The notes beneath the pieces were generated by a model. The model saw only the letters and a list, made by a program, of their open reading frames with translations, was not told the origin of the DNA and made no database searches. The translations under genes were made by a program, and so were the position numbers. 64,000 nt of DNA from Desulfobulbaceae bacterium (lineage in GTDB: Bacteria; Desulfobacterota; Desulfobulbia; Desulfobulbales; VMSU01), in the NCBI GenBank assembly GCA_028718985.1, contig JAQUKQ010000001.1, forward strand, positions 16,006 to 80,005, given 5' to 3'. Of the stretch, positions 45,921 to 54,775 are shown one piece after another (within the stretch, counting starts at the first letter, position 1; every line of letters begins with the position of its first letter).

Positions 45921-47522
45921 TTACGCCCTGGCAGCCTCTGCATCTTCCAAATAATCGTCATAGGTTCCCATACGGTCGATGATGCCGGTTGGGGTGATTT
46001 CGACGATGCGGTTGGCGATGGTGGCGACAAATTCGTGATCGTGGGAGGCGAAGAGGATGACCTCTGGGAAGGCGATGAGGCCATTGTTTAAGGCGGTGAT
46101 CGATTCCAGGTCGAGATGGTTGGTCGGTTCGTCGAGGATCAGGGCGTTGGCACCGACGAGCATCATGCGGGCCAGCATGCAGCGGACCCGCTCGCCGCCG
46201 GAGAGCAGGGTCGTTTTCTTCAAGGCCTCTTCCCCGGAAAAGAGCATCCGGCCCAGGAAGCCGCGGACAAAGGTCTCGTCTTCCGAGCCTGGAGGCGCGA
46301 AGCGCCGCAGCCAGTCGATCAGGTTCTGGTCGGCGACGAAATAGTCGTTGTTGTCCTTGGGGAAATAGGCATGGGTCATGGTGACACCCCAACGGAAAGA
46401 GCCGGCGTCAGGGGCGATCTCGCCTACCAGAATTTGAAAAAGCGTGGTGCGGGCCAGGCTGTTTTCCCCGACAAAGGCGATCTTGTCACCCTTATTGACG
46501 GTCAGCGAGAAGTCGTGCAGGACTTCGGCGCCGTCTATGGTCTTACAGAGGCCGTCGATTTTCAAGATAATATCGCCGCACGGGCGTTCGGGCTTGAAAA
46601 AGACGTAGGGGTATTTGCGGGAGGAGATCGGCATGTCCTCGATGCTCAGTTTGTCGAGCAACTTTTTGCGGGAGGTGGCCTGTTTTGATTTGGAGGCGTT
46701 GGCCGAGAAGCGTTGGATGAACTCTTTCAGGTCATTGGCCTTTTCGGTCAGTTTGCGATTTTCGTTCTGGCGTTGCTTGAGGTTGAGCTGACTGGCCTGA
46801 TACCAGAAATCGTAGTTGCCGACATAGACTTGGACACGACCAAAATCGATATCGGCGATATGGGTGCAGACCTGATTCAAGAAATGCCGGTCATGCGAGA
46901 CGATGATCACCGTGTTCTGGAAGCGGAACAGAAACTCAGACAGCCAGTTGATGGTCTTGACGTCCAGGTGGTTGGTAGGCTCGTCAAGCAGCAGGATGTC
47001 CGGGTTGCCGAACAGGGCCTGGGCCAGCAGCACCCGCACCTTGTCGGTGTCTTCCAGTTCCTTCATCTTTTTTTCCCGAAGTTCCTCCGGGATGCCAAGG
47101 CCGGAGAGCAGCGTTGCCGCATCACTTTCGACATCGTAGCCGTTCATCTCACCGAACTCGATCTCCAGATCACCAACCCGGATACCATCTGCCTCCGAGA
47201 GGTCGCCCTTGGCATAGAGTGCTTCGCGTTCCTGCATGACCTGGAAGAGTCTTTTGTGGCCCATGACCACGGTGTTGAACACCGTCTCCTCGTCAAAGGC
47301 AAAGTGATCCTGGCGCAGGGTGGCGATACGTTCACCGGCGCCGATAGCGATATCACCGTGATCCGCCTCTTTTTCACCGGAGAGGATTTGCAAGAATGTT
47401 GACTTGCCGGCCCCATTGGCACCGATGAGGCCGTAACAATTACCAGGGGCGAACTTGATGTTGACGTCTTTGAAGATGACTCGCTTACCGTAGGAGAGCG
47501 AGATATTAATGGCACTGATCAT
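45921..47522 (-). CDS. ABC-F family ATPase, YbiT-like
   Basis: This 533-residue soluble protein has two ABC domains and no membrane segment. It starts at MISAINISLSYGK with a strong AAGGAG site. The first domain has a normal Walker A (GANGAGKST, 34-42). In the second the Walker A reads GENSLARTT, with Arg358 in place of the usual Lys and a missing Gly. Both Walker B motifs (ILLLDEPTNHLD, LILDEPTNHLD) and the second-domain LSGGERVRCMLAR are intact; the first-domain signature is diverged (LEDTDKVRVLLAQ). ABC-F proteins bind the ribosomal E site and relieve or modulate stalled translation. Family certain, subgroup inferred. Confidence 0.94.
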   Translation of the reverse strand: MISAINISLSYGKRVIFKDVNIKFAPGNCYGLIGANGAGKSTFLQILSGEKEADHGDIAIGAGERIATLRQDHFAFDEETVFNTVVMGHKRLFQVMQEREALYAKGDLSEADGIRVGDLEIEFGEMNGYDVESDAATLLSGLGIPEELREKKMKELEDTDKVRVLLAQALFGNPDILLLDEPTNHLDVKTINWLSEFLFRFQNTVIIVSHDRHFLNQVCTHIADIDFGRVQVYVGNYDFWYQASQLNLKQRQNENRKLTEKANDLKEFIQRFSANASKSKQATSRKKLLDKLSIEDMPISSRKYPYVFFKPERPCGDIILKIDGLCKTIDGAEVLHDFSLTVNKGDKIAFVGENSLARTTLFQILVGEIAPDAGSFRWGVTMTHAYFPKDNNDYFVADQNLIDWLRRFAPPGSEDETFVRGFLGRMLFSGEEALKKTTLLSGGERVRCMLARMMLVGANALILDEPTNHLDLESITALNNGLIAFPEVILFASHDHEFVATIANRIVEITPTGIIDRMGTYDDYLEDAEAARA

Positions 47523-47584
47523 GGGAAACAACTCCTTAATAATTGTGAACTGCATCCCCTCCCCTTAAAAGGAGGGCAAGTCAA

Positions 47585-47619
47585 ATAAAAAAACCACAGG
47601 GGATCTCATCCTGTGGTTT
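47585..47619 (-). terminator. Rho-independent terminator of msrAB
   Basis: Perfect 10-base arms AAACCACAGG (47591-47600) and CCTGTGGTTT (47610-47619). On the minus strand the stem is followed by a T-run, so it ends the msrAB transcript before the ABC-F gene. Confidence 0.8.
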
Positions 47620-47704
47620 CTTAAGAAGTGCAATTTATAGCATTATTAGTGAGTTCAGGCAATCATTTTTGGCTGTCCTCTCTTTGCCATGGTTCTGGAG
47701 GGAG

Positions 47705-48730
47705 TTATTTGAAATAGCGTCTTAAGTCACCAAACCCTTCCTCTTCCAGACGTTCCAGCGGCACAAAGCGCAGGGCGGCGGAGTTCATGCAGTAACGCTT
47801 CCCGCTGGGAGGGGGGCCGTCGTCGAAGACGTGACCAAGGTGGGAGTTGGCCTTGGCGCTGCGGATTTCGGTGCGTACCGTAAAGAATTTTCGATCTTCG
47901 CGTTCGATCACCGCTTCCGGGGAGATGGGTTTGGTGAAACTTGGCCAGCCGGTGCCGGATTTGTATTTGTCGGTCGAGAGAAAAAGCGGCTCTCCTGAGA
48001 CGATATCAACATAGACCCCGGCCGCTTTGTTGTCCCAGTATTCGTTGTTGAAGGCAGGTTCTGTGCCCTCTTCCTGCGTCACGTGATATTGCAGCGGGGT
48101 CAGCCGGGCTTTGAGATCGTTTGGGTTGGCAGAAACATCGGGCGTTGCCCACACCTTTTCCAAAAATTGATCCCGGCCCGATCCGTGCCGATAGTAGCGA
48201 TAGCGCAGTGGATTTTTCTTGTAGTAGTCCTGGTGATACTCTTCTGCCGGGTAGAAGGTCATTACCGGCCTTATCGGCGTCACGATCGGCTTGGCAAAAC
48301 GATGGCTCATACTTAGTGCCGTGCGGGAACGCTCGGCCTCTTGCTGTTGCGCTTTATCATGGTAGAAGATGGCGCTGGTGTAGGCCGCGCCCCGATCGGC
48401 AAACTGGCCGTCGGCATCAGTGGGGTCGATCTGCCGCCAAAAGACCGCAAGCAGGCGCGGATAGCTGATGATCGCAGGATCATAGACAACCTGCACCACC
48501 TCCAAATGCCCACCGGCGCTGTAGTTCTCATAGGTTGGCGCCGCTGTTGTGCCGCCCATGTATCCAGAGGTCACTGAGATAACCCCTGGCAAAGCCTCAA
48601 AGGGTTTTTCCATACACCAGAAGCAGCCGCCGGCAAAGGTTGCCGTCTCGCGGCCACCGCCTGCTACAGAGTTTGTTACGCCAAAGAGTAAGCTTGCAAC
48701 CACTCCCAGCCAAAGAATATTTGGTATCAT
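47705..48730 (-). CDS. msrAB: Exported bifunctional methionine sulfoxide reductase MsrA/MsrB
   Basis: This 341-residue fusion repairs both S- and R-methionine sulfoxide. A signal peptide ([19 protein letters not shown]) sends it to the periplasm. MsrA occupies about 28-185, with the catalytic [11 protein letters not shown]. MsrB occupies about 200-335, with [25 protein letters not shown] and the catalytic CMNSAALRF. The usual zinc-binding CxxC pairs of many MsrB domains are missing ([10 protein letters not shown] where CxxC is common), so it is the zinc-free kind. It starts behind AAGGAGAG. A periplasmic oxidative repair role suits a cell with many exposed redox proteins. Confidence 0.95.
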   Translation of the reverse strand: MIPNILWLGVVASLLFGVTNSVAGGGRETATFAGGCFWCMEKPFEALPGVISVTSGYMGGTTAAPTYENYSAGGHLEVVQVVYDPAIISYPRLLAVFWRQIDPTDADGQFADRGAAYTSAIFYHDKAQQQEAERSRTALSMSHRFAKPIVTPIRPVMTFYPAEEYHQDYYKKNPLRYRYYRHGSGRDQFLEKVWATPDVSANPNDLKARLTPLQYHVTQEEGTEPAFNNEYWDNKAAGVYVDIVSGEPLFLSTDKYKSGTGWPSFTKPISPEAVIEREDRKFFTVRTEIRSAKANSHLGHVFDDGPPPSGKRYCMNSAALRFVPLERLEEEGFGDLRRYFK

Positions 48731-48893
48731 TTTGCTCTCCTTGTATTGGGTTATCTTCAGGTACGAGAGGGTGTAATCTTGGCACAGCTAGACGACTGCG
48801 CCCCATAATCCCCCAGCAAAGTTTTCGAAACACCCCTCATAAGAGTGTGAAATCAATTTTTTTTATGAAAAAATTTGACACCGATTTTTCTTT

Positions 48894-48929
48894 CTGCGTA
48901 TCCTGTACCTGATACGTGTAAGTACGCAG
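48894..48929. repeat. Alternative hairpins in the MCP gene leader
   Basis: CTGCGTA (48894-48900) pairs perfectly with TACGCAG (48923-48929), while CGTATC (48897-48902) can instead pair with GATACG (48911-48916). The two stems share bases and cannot form together. It lies 35-70 bases before the chemoreceptor start. Confidence 0.4.
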
Positions 48930-48964
48930 GCGGCAATTGACAATGATACAGCAGAGGAGTTTTT

Positions 48965-51172
48965 ATGAAGAAGTTCAAGCTCAGCAGTAAAATTATCGGT
49001 GGATTTGGCATTGTCATTCTTTTGATGATCGGCGTCATCGGCGTCTATCAGTTCTCCTCAATCCGGACCACGGACGGTTTCGAGAACCTTTTGAGCGGAG
49101 ATATCACCCTGGAGATGAAGGCCAACCACGCAGAAGTCCTGATGGAGAGGGCTCTGCGGGCTAAGAGTAACTTCATGCTGACCTCAGACCTGAAGTACAT
49201 GGACGAGCATACGAAGAGTGTCGATGCCCTGATTGAAAATCTTACCGCCATCCAGACCATGGAGCAAGACGAAGACCCTGCACAGGCCAAGGTAGCGGCC
49301 GAGATGATCACCCTGGCAGGGGAGTACCGGGGTCATATCGACAACCTGGTCAAGGCCTACCAGGCTATCGGTCTAGCCGCTGATCAAGGCCTGCAGGGAG
49401 CATTCAGGGATGCGGCCCACGCCATGCAAAAAGCCATGCCAGAGCATGAGCAGGAGGATTTGTTGGTCGCGCTCCTCATGATGCGGCGTTATGAGAAAGA
49501 CTATATGCTCGCTCCTGAGGTCTATCATGATAAGTATCAGGCCGCTGTCAAGTATTATGGTGCTTTCATCAAAGACCACGAGAACGACATGAACCCGCAA
49601 GTGAAGACGATCCTGCAGGAGAACTTTACCAAATACCAAGCCGCAGCCGACAAACTCCTGGCTGACCCGACTCAGGAGATTGAGGCCAATGCCCAAGTGT
49701 TAAAGGATGCCTGCCATGCCAGTGAGGCTGCCATCAAGACCGTCAATGTGCCGGGCGTGATGGCCATGGTGTATGACATCAGGAAGAACGAAAAAGACTA
49801 TATGCTGCGCTTTGATGACAAATACATCACCGCGACCAACGACAAAGTGGCCAAGCTCAAGGAGACTCTTAACACGAGTGGGATTGCCCAGGAGCATATC
49901 GATGAGTTCATTGGCCACCTTGACACCTACCAGAAGGCCTTTAACGGCATGGTGGACCAGTACAAAGCCCTGGCGACGACCAAGGGCGAGATGCAGGGGG
50001 TTGTTGACCGCCTGCTGCCGATGATCGAAGGGATCGCCACTGAAAGCAAGACGGCAGGCGACGCCATTACCGAGCAAATTATTGGTCAGGCGAAATCCCT
50101 GGCCGGCATCGCCATCGCCGCCAGCCTGATCACCATTGGCTTGGCCTTGGTCTTGGCCTTTGCCTTGGCCCGCTCTATCTGTCGTCCCATCGATAACGCG
50201 GTGAAGAATATGATGGCAGGTGCCGAACAGGTCTCCGCCGCGGCCGGCCAGGTATCGGCATCGAGCCAGAGTTTGGCCGAAGGAGCTACCGAACAGGCCG
50301 CTTCGCTTGAGGAGACCTCGGCCTCCATGGAAGAGATGTCCTCCATGACCCGCCAGAACGCCGACAACGCCAGCCAGGCCGATAGCTTGATGCGCGAGTC
50401 CCTTGCCACCATCCAACAGGCCGATGATTCGATGACCGAGATGGATAGTTCAATGAATGATATTGCCGAGGCCAGCGCCGCTACCTCAAAGATCATCAAG
50501 ACTATCGACGAAATTGCCTTCCAGACCAATCTCCTGGCCTTGAATGCGGCGGTGGAAGCGGCTCGGGCAGGGGAAGCCGGTGCCGGATTCGCGGTGGTGG
50601 CTGAAGAGGTGAGAAATCTTGCCATGCGCTCTACCGAGGCTGCCAAGAACACTGCCGCCTTGATCGAGGGGACGGTAAGCAAAGTGACCAGAGGCAAAGA
50701 GATTGTCAGCAAGGCAACGGAGGCCTTCCACGGGGTGGCGGAGAGCAGCGCCAAGGTCGCAAGTCTCATCGGTGAGATCGCTACCGCTTCACGCGAGCAG
50801 TCGCAGGGCTTTGGTCAGATCAATCAGGCGATTACCCAGATGGATACCGTTACCCAGCAGAACTCAGCCACAGCCGAAGAGTCGGCAGCGGCCGCCACCG
50901 AACTGAGCAGTCAGTCGGCCAGTATGATGGAGGTTGTCAAGGAGATGCAGAGTCTGGTCAATGGTGCGGCAACGACCAAAAAAGCGGCCGCACCTCCAGC
51001 CAAAACAGAGAAGATCATTGCCGTGCCGACAAAAAGCCGGCAGACAGCCTTACCTGCACCTGCCCTCAGGCGGCCCCCTGTTGCGGCTAAGGCAGCTGCG
51101 GCGCCTCCTAAAAGCCCTCGACCGGAAGATGTAATTCCAATGGACAATGACGACTCGTTTGAGGATTTTTAA
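48965..51172 (+). CDS. Methyl-accepting chemotaxis protein with HBM-like sensor
   Basis: This 735-residue chemoreceptor starts behind CAGAGGAG. It has a transmembrane helix near 10-30, a large periplasmic helical domain (31-370), a second helix near 375-397, a short HAMP region, and a methyl-accepting domain whose tip contains [20 protein letters not shown] (near 515-535). The sensor has two similar segments, [18 protein letters not shown] and [20 protein letters not shown], the paired pattern of helical bimodular (HBM) domains that sense organic acids. The C-terminus is a Pro/Ala linker ending DDSFEDF, with no NWETF-type CheR tether. The ligand is unknown. Confidence 0.95.
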   Translation: MKKFKLSSKIIGGFGIVILLMIGVIGVYQFSSIRTTDGFENLLSGDITLEMKANHAEVLMERALRAKSNFMLTSDLKYMDEHTKSVDALIENLTAIQTMEQDEDPAQAKVAAEMITLAGEYRGHIDNLVKAYQAIGLAADQGLQGAFRDAAHAMQKAMPEHEQEDLLVALLMMRRYEKDYMLAPEVYHDKYQAAVKYYGAFIKDHENDMNPQVKTILQENFTKYQAAADKLLADPTQEIEANAQVLKDACHASEAAIKTVNVPGVMAMVYDIRKNEKDYMLRFDDKYITATNDKVAKLKETLNTSGIAQEHIDEFIGHLDTYQKAFNGMVDQYKALATTKGEMQGVVDRLLPMIEGIATESKTAGDAITEQIIGQAKSLAGIAIAASLITIGLALVLAFALARSICRPIDNAVKNMMAGAEQVSAAAGQVSASSQSLAEGATEQAASLEETSASMEEMSSMTRQNADNASQADSLMRESLATIQQADDSMTEMDSSMNDIAEASAATSKIIKTIDEIAFQTNLLALNAAVEAARAGEAGAGFAVVAEEVRNLAMRSTEAAKNTAALIEGTVSKVTRGKEIVSKATEAFHGVAESSAKVASLIGEIATASREQSQGFGQINQAITQMDTVTQQNSATAEESAAAATELSSQSASMMEVVKEMQSLVNGAATTKKAAAPPAKTEKIIAVPTKSRQTALPAPALRRPPVAAKAAAAPPKSPRPEDVIPMDNDDSFEDF

Positions 51173-51246
51173 GCGGCTTTAGTTTGCAGCGCTATGATAG
51201 ATCTTTGTAACTTCCAGTTCCACGCACAAAGAGCAGCAACCCTTTG

Positions 51247-51283
51247 ATCGTTCCCATGCCTCGGTGTGGGAACGATATTTTTT
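51247..51283 (+). terminator. Rho-independent terminator of the chemoreceptor gene
   Basis: Perfect 10-base arms ATCGTTCCCA (51247-51256) and TGGGAACGAT (51267-51276) are followed by ATTTTTT. It lies 75 bases after the MCP stop. Confidence 0.85.
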
Positions 51284-51354
51284 GGACGCTCCAGTGTCCG
51301 TGTCCTGTTAACCGTACTCATCGCTGAGTGGTGTCTTTTTGTTTGCAGGGGTGT

Positions 51355-52032
51355 ATGGAAACGTTGAGTCGACAGATATGGCCAGCAGACGCAAAAGAGA
51401 TTTCGGATCTTATTCATGCCCTCATTGATGGCCAATTTTTGGTCACTCTGCACCGGCAGGGCGCCCATTCCTTAAGGAGTCGCATTTTAGCGATCCATAC
51501 CCATCGGCATGTTCCTTATCTTCTCCTCTCCCGACCAACAGAGCTTGATAACGTCTATCAGATCAGTGACCTGCTGTTTAAGCTTAGCGGCCTCCCAATT
51601 TTAGGATTTTCCTGTCCTGTCACCCGCGATAGTGAGTTGATTTTGGCAACCATGTTGCCGACGACGCTCTTCTCTGTGGAACTGCGCCACGACCCACGGC
51701 TTAGCGCTTTACCGGGGGCCATGGCTACCTTTTTCGTTCCTGGTCGCTCGCAGGTGAATGTCTGTCAGCTGCAAAATATCAGCGGGGGCGGGGTGAAACT
51801 CCTTGGCCGGTTAGCTCATAGTCTTGGCAAAAACGACATGATTGGCCCTTGCACCTTGTCGTTAAGCCGGAAAGGAGCGGCCTTTCGCCGTGAGGTGACG
51901 ATCAATGCCGCAGAGGTCATTAGGGTAGTACAGCAGGGGAAAGACCAAGGACTTGGCCTTAAATTTGCCTTGACTGAGAGTGAGGAGCAGCAATTGCAGG
52001 AGCAGCTGGCGTTTTTGCGCCAGAGGAAATAA
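51355..52032 (+). CDS. PilZ-like domain protein
   Basis: This 225-residue protein starts at an ATG behind GCAGGGG; a GTG nine codons upstream is possible. The C-terminal half has features of a PilZ fold: VPGRSQVNVCQLQNISGGGVKLL contains the (D/N)-x-S-x-x-G core as NISGGG, and a GLGLKFAL strand closes it. The Arg-rich entry motif is only partly present. The N-terminal half (SRILAIHTHRHVPYLLLSRP and following) resembles the YcgR-N type layout of flagellar brakes. c-di-GMP binding is therefore plausible but not certain. It lies between a chemoreceptor and a giant cytochrome, convergent with the latter. Confidence 0.7.
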   Translation: METLSRQIWPADAKEISDLIHALIDGQFLVTLHRQGAHSLRSRILAIHTHRHVPYLLLSRPTELDNVYQISDLLFKLSGLPILGFSCPVTRDSELILATMLPTTLFSVELRHDPRLSALPGAMATFFVPGRSQVNVCQLQNISGGGVKLLGRLAHSLGKNDMIGPCTLSLSRKGAAFRREVTINAAEVIRVVQQGKDQGLGLKFALTESEEQQLQEQLAFLRQRK

Positions 52033-52072
52033 GAGCGTAGGAGGTTTTCAGCCGGTTTTGCATCGAGACAAT

Positions 52073-52133
52073 AGGACATAAAAAAAGCCCCCGGACTCGT
52101 TCGATAGAGTGCCGGGGGCTTTTTTTATGTCCT
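52073..52133. terminator. Bidirectional terminator with 22-base arms between convergent genes
   Basis: Perfect 22-base arms (52073-52094 and 52112-52133) carry a GCCCCCGG/CCGGGGGC core flanked by seven A or T, with an inner ACTC/GAGT extension broken by a single G bulge. It serves both the PilZ-like gene and the convergent 22-haem cytochrome gene. Confidence 0.9.
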
Positions 52134-52177
52134 TCTCATCAGGAGCCCCTCCGTAGGAAGAACTCCTGATGATGCCG

Positions 52178-54604
52178 TTAATGATTCAGAGCGCCTGGGG
52201 GTGGAGCGACGTTGTATTTTGGATCTGCGTGGCAGGCGCTGCAGTTGTTACCTGTGGTAGGAGGTTTGCCGGTACCCTTGCCCGCTGCGTTGCCGATCAA
52301 CCTTCCATCTTCGGCATGGCAAAGGTCACATCTCATTTTGTGGGTATTCCAAATTGGGTCGTAGCCGGTATGGCAGGTATAGCAATTGGTGCCTGCAGCT
52401 GTAACTTGCAGATCGTGGTTAATTGCATTTTTATGCGCATTGAAGGTTCCGGCAATGGTTGTGTGACACTCTGTACAGGTGTTTGTAGTATGGCCTTCAT
52501 GGCCGGCAGCGCTGCCTTTCAAGGTGTGAATCAAATCGGTGCTCAAGCCGACGTGACAGGCAAGGCAGTTGCCATTATGCACCACGTCAACCGTCTCTCC
52601 GGTGTGGCAGGAGGTGCAGTTGCCCTCGGCATTAGCGGTGACATAGCTGGTACCCATGGCAGAGTGGTTGACCTGTGGGTGCGGTCCCGCCGCTTGGCTG
52701 GTGTGACAGACTGTGCAGTCACCGCCGCCTGTGTGACCCGCGGCGCTGTTTACAAGGGTGCCATATTGGTCATGGCAGGTGGCGCAACCGAGTCTGCCGT
52801 GCATGCCATTGATCAGATCAGAATCGGCATGGCATACGACGCAGGTGGCGGTTGGAGTCACTTCCGTGGTGTGCGGGGTGTTGGTTTTGTGGACATAAAA
52901 ATTCGTGTGACAATTCATGCAATCGCCAGGGCCATGGGCGAGGGCAGAACCCTTGAGAAGACCGGTAGGCGAGGTGTGGCAGATGCCGCAACTCCAGTTG
53001 TGGGTATCAGAAACTGGGTCACCAGCATGACAGGCTGTGGTGCACTGTGGTGTAGCCACGACCTGTCCGGTGTGGTCATTTGACTTGGGGTGGACAAAGA
53101 AGTTGGCCGCGATCTCAGTATGGCAGTGTTTGCAGTCGCCTTTGCCATGAAGCGCCGCTCGACCGATCAAAGCGCCGCTACCTGAGTAGGTGCCATCTCC
53201 GGCATTATAGGTCAGGCTGTGACAGGTGTCGCAAGGGCTGCCATCGACGCCATGAATGTCGTTGATAAGATTCTTGTTGCTGTGGAAGTGGCAGCTAACG
53301 CAGTCGGGCGATGCATCCACCTGGCCAGTATGGTCGTTGGCCTTGGGGTGAGCGGTAAAGGCTGCGGCAATCGTGCTGTGGCAATCGTAACAGGTGCCAG
53401 TGGCCCGAGATTGACCTGAAGCGGTAGGCCATTTTGTACTCGGGAAGGGTGTTTTCAGCTCTGGCGGCGAGAGGTGACAGTCGGTACAGTTGCCGTTATG
53501 TGTTCCGGAGATAATGTCGGCTTGGTTATGGCAGTTGGCACAGGTGGTGCCGAGATTAGAGATAAAGGTGTGATCGGCGTTGGTTGGTCGGAAACCAAGG
53601 GAGGTCGAGTGACAGGGTATGCAAGACACCGAACGGTTGTGGGGAATGGCCGCGATCCTTGGTGTGGGGACTACTTGCGAAGCGCGATCGGGCTGCATGC
53701 CGTCTTCGTTATAGTACTTGGTCTTAGTGTGGCAGACCTGGCAGATGCCTTGAGCCGGGGTTGTGACGGGATCGGCGGCGCCGCCGATGATGTTGTCGTC
53801 GTAGGCAATTGACGCGTCAAAAAACTTGACGTCTTTGTTGCCGGAGTTTGGAGTGGCGATAGTTTTCTTAATCAATTGCCCATAGATAATGGCAAAGTTG
53901 GTATCCGCGGTGTTATAGCTTACGGGAAGTTGGCCCTGCAGAGTGATTGAGCCTGTTCCGTTAGCGGTACCGGCAATGATGGCTGTTGTCTCACTTGTTG
54001 CGTTGATTTCGAAGGTGCTTTGCGTGTTATCCAGGATGACCAAGATAAGACCGCGTCCAGGGGTACTCTTTTCTGCCCAGAGGGCCGGGTTGATCCAGTT
54101 GAGGTGAGCATCGGCATTTTTGTACGAGAGGGTCGTTGTGTTCGTGCTGCTGTTTGGCAAAACAGAACCGGCACTGATGGTACCTGTCGCCAGGTAGAGA
54201 TTGCTGCTCAGGGCAGGCTGGGTGTCGAGCCAGGTGAGTTGTTGTTGATAATGCGGGTTGTGGCAGTCAACGCACTTTGTACTCCAGGTGCCGAGATAGC
54301 CGTCATGGATATCAGCCATTGACTCCCAGTTGTGACCAATCTTGTTTGGGGCATAGCCGCCCGGGGCATGACACTTGTTGCAGACGCCATCGGTAATCTG
54401 ATTGTACGGCGTGCTGCTGTTGATAGCAGGGGAGAACTTCCACCAGAGAGAGTAAGCGTGGCAGTCTGAGCATTTTATGCCGTTGGTGTCATTGTGCGGG
54501 GCATCAATGACCGAGGCCCCGGCCGAGGTGCAAAGCCATAAGCCAAAGACCAATGCCCCTTGTAGAACGACAAGTTTTTTTAAAAATTTTAGTTGCTTAC
54601 TCAT
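52178..54604 (-). CDS. Giant multihaem c-type cytochrome with 22 CXXCH and one CX3CH
   Basis: This 808-residue exported protein has a signal peptide (LKKLVVLQGALVFGLWLCTS, cleavage near SAGA) and a strong AGGAGGGG site. I count 22 CXXCH motifs from CSDCH to CSACH and one CX3CH (CTTACH, near 521-526). The N-terminal 300 residues match the 1309-residue cytochrome at 37740 (VIDAPHN, CHAYSLWW, STPGRGLILVI, IYGQLIKK, VKFFD, GICQVCH). The rest is a chain of short repeated modules; GTCYDCHSTIAAAFTAHPKA and GDCKHCHTEIAANFFVHPKS (each followed by NDHTGQV) are two copies. It likely works as a periplasmic or extracellular electron conduit. A Cys-rich HTH regulator gene lies directly upstream. Confidence 0.94.
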   Translation of the reverse strand: MSKQLKFLKKLVVLQGALVFGLWLCTSAGASVIDAPHNDTNGIKCSDCHAYSLWWKFSPAINSSTPYNQITDGVCNKCHAPGGYAPNKIGHNWESMADIHDGYLGTWSTKCVDCHNPHYQQQLTWLDTQPALSSNLYLATGTISAGSVLPNSSTNTTTLSYKNADAHLNWINPALWAEKSTPGRGLILVILDNTQSTFEINATSETTAIIAGTANGTGSITLQGQLPVSYNTADTNFAIIYGQLIKKTIATPNSGNKDVKFFDASIAYDDNIIGGAADPVTTPAQGICQVCHTKTKYYNEDGMQPDRASQVVPTPRIAAIPHNRSVSCIPCHSTSLGFRPTNADHTFISNLGTTCANCHNQADIISGTHNGNCTDCHLSPPELKTPFPSTKWPTASGQSRATGTCYDCHSTIAAAFTAHPKANDHTGQVDASPDCVSCHFHSNKNLINDIHGVDGSPCDTCHSLTYNAGDGTYSGSGALIGRAALHGKGDCKHCHTEIAANFFVHPKSNDHTGQVVATPQCTTACHAGDPVSDTHNWSCGICHTSPTGLLKGSALAHGPGDCMNCHTNFYVHKTNTPHTTEVTPTATCVVCHADSDLINGMHGRLGCATCHDQYGTLVNSAAGHTGGGDCTVCHTSQAAGPHPQVNHSAMGTSYVTANAEGNCTSCHTGETVDVVHNGNCLACHVGLSTDLIHTLKGSAAGHEGHTTNTCTECHTTIAGTFNAHKNAINHDLQVTAAGTNCYTCHTGYDPIWNTHKMRCDLCHAEDGRLIGNAAGKGTGKPPTTGNNCSACHADPKYNVAPPPGALNH

Positions 54605-54687
54605 TTTTTCCCCTCCAGGAATGTGTAGTGTGGTGAAAGTTTGTTCCTTGAATTTATTTTTCTATCTTATGGGGTGCAAAATGTAAC

Positions 54688-54716
54688 AGTATAATCCTAA
54701 ACCATGGGTTTAAAAA
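54688..54716 (-). promoter_or_regulatory. Promoter of the 22-haem cytochrome gene with palindromic operator candidate
   Basis: On the minus strand TATACT (54688-54693) lies 17 bases from an AT-rich -35-like hexamer (54711-54716). Between and overlapping them is a perfect interrupted palindrome, TAAACC-ATG-GGTTTA (54698-54712), placed where a bound dimer would block RNA polymerase. It is the likely binding site for the HTH regulator encoded upstream, but this is inference. Confidence 0.45.
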
Positions 54717-54775
54717 AAAAGCAAGTGTGCGGTCCTTAAATCTCTATCGGCGAAGAGCTGAAAAAACTTGAGCCA

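Noticed and set aside
48800-48900. Sigma-28 promoter before the chemoreceptor
   Set aside because: A CACCGATTT word resembles the -10, but no TAAA-type -35 lies at the right distance.
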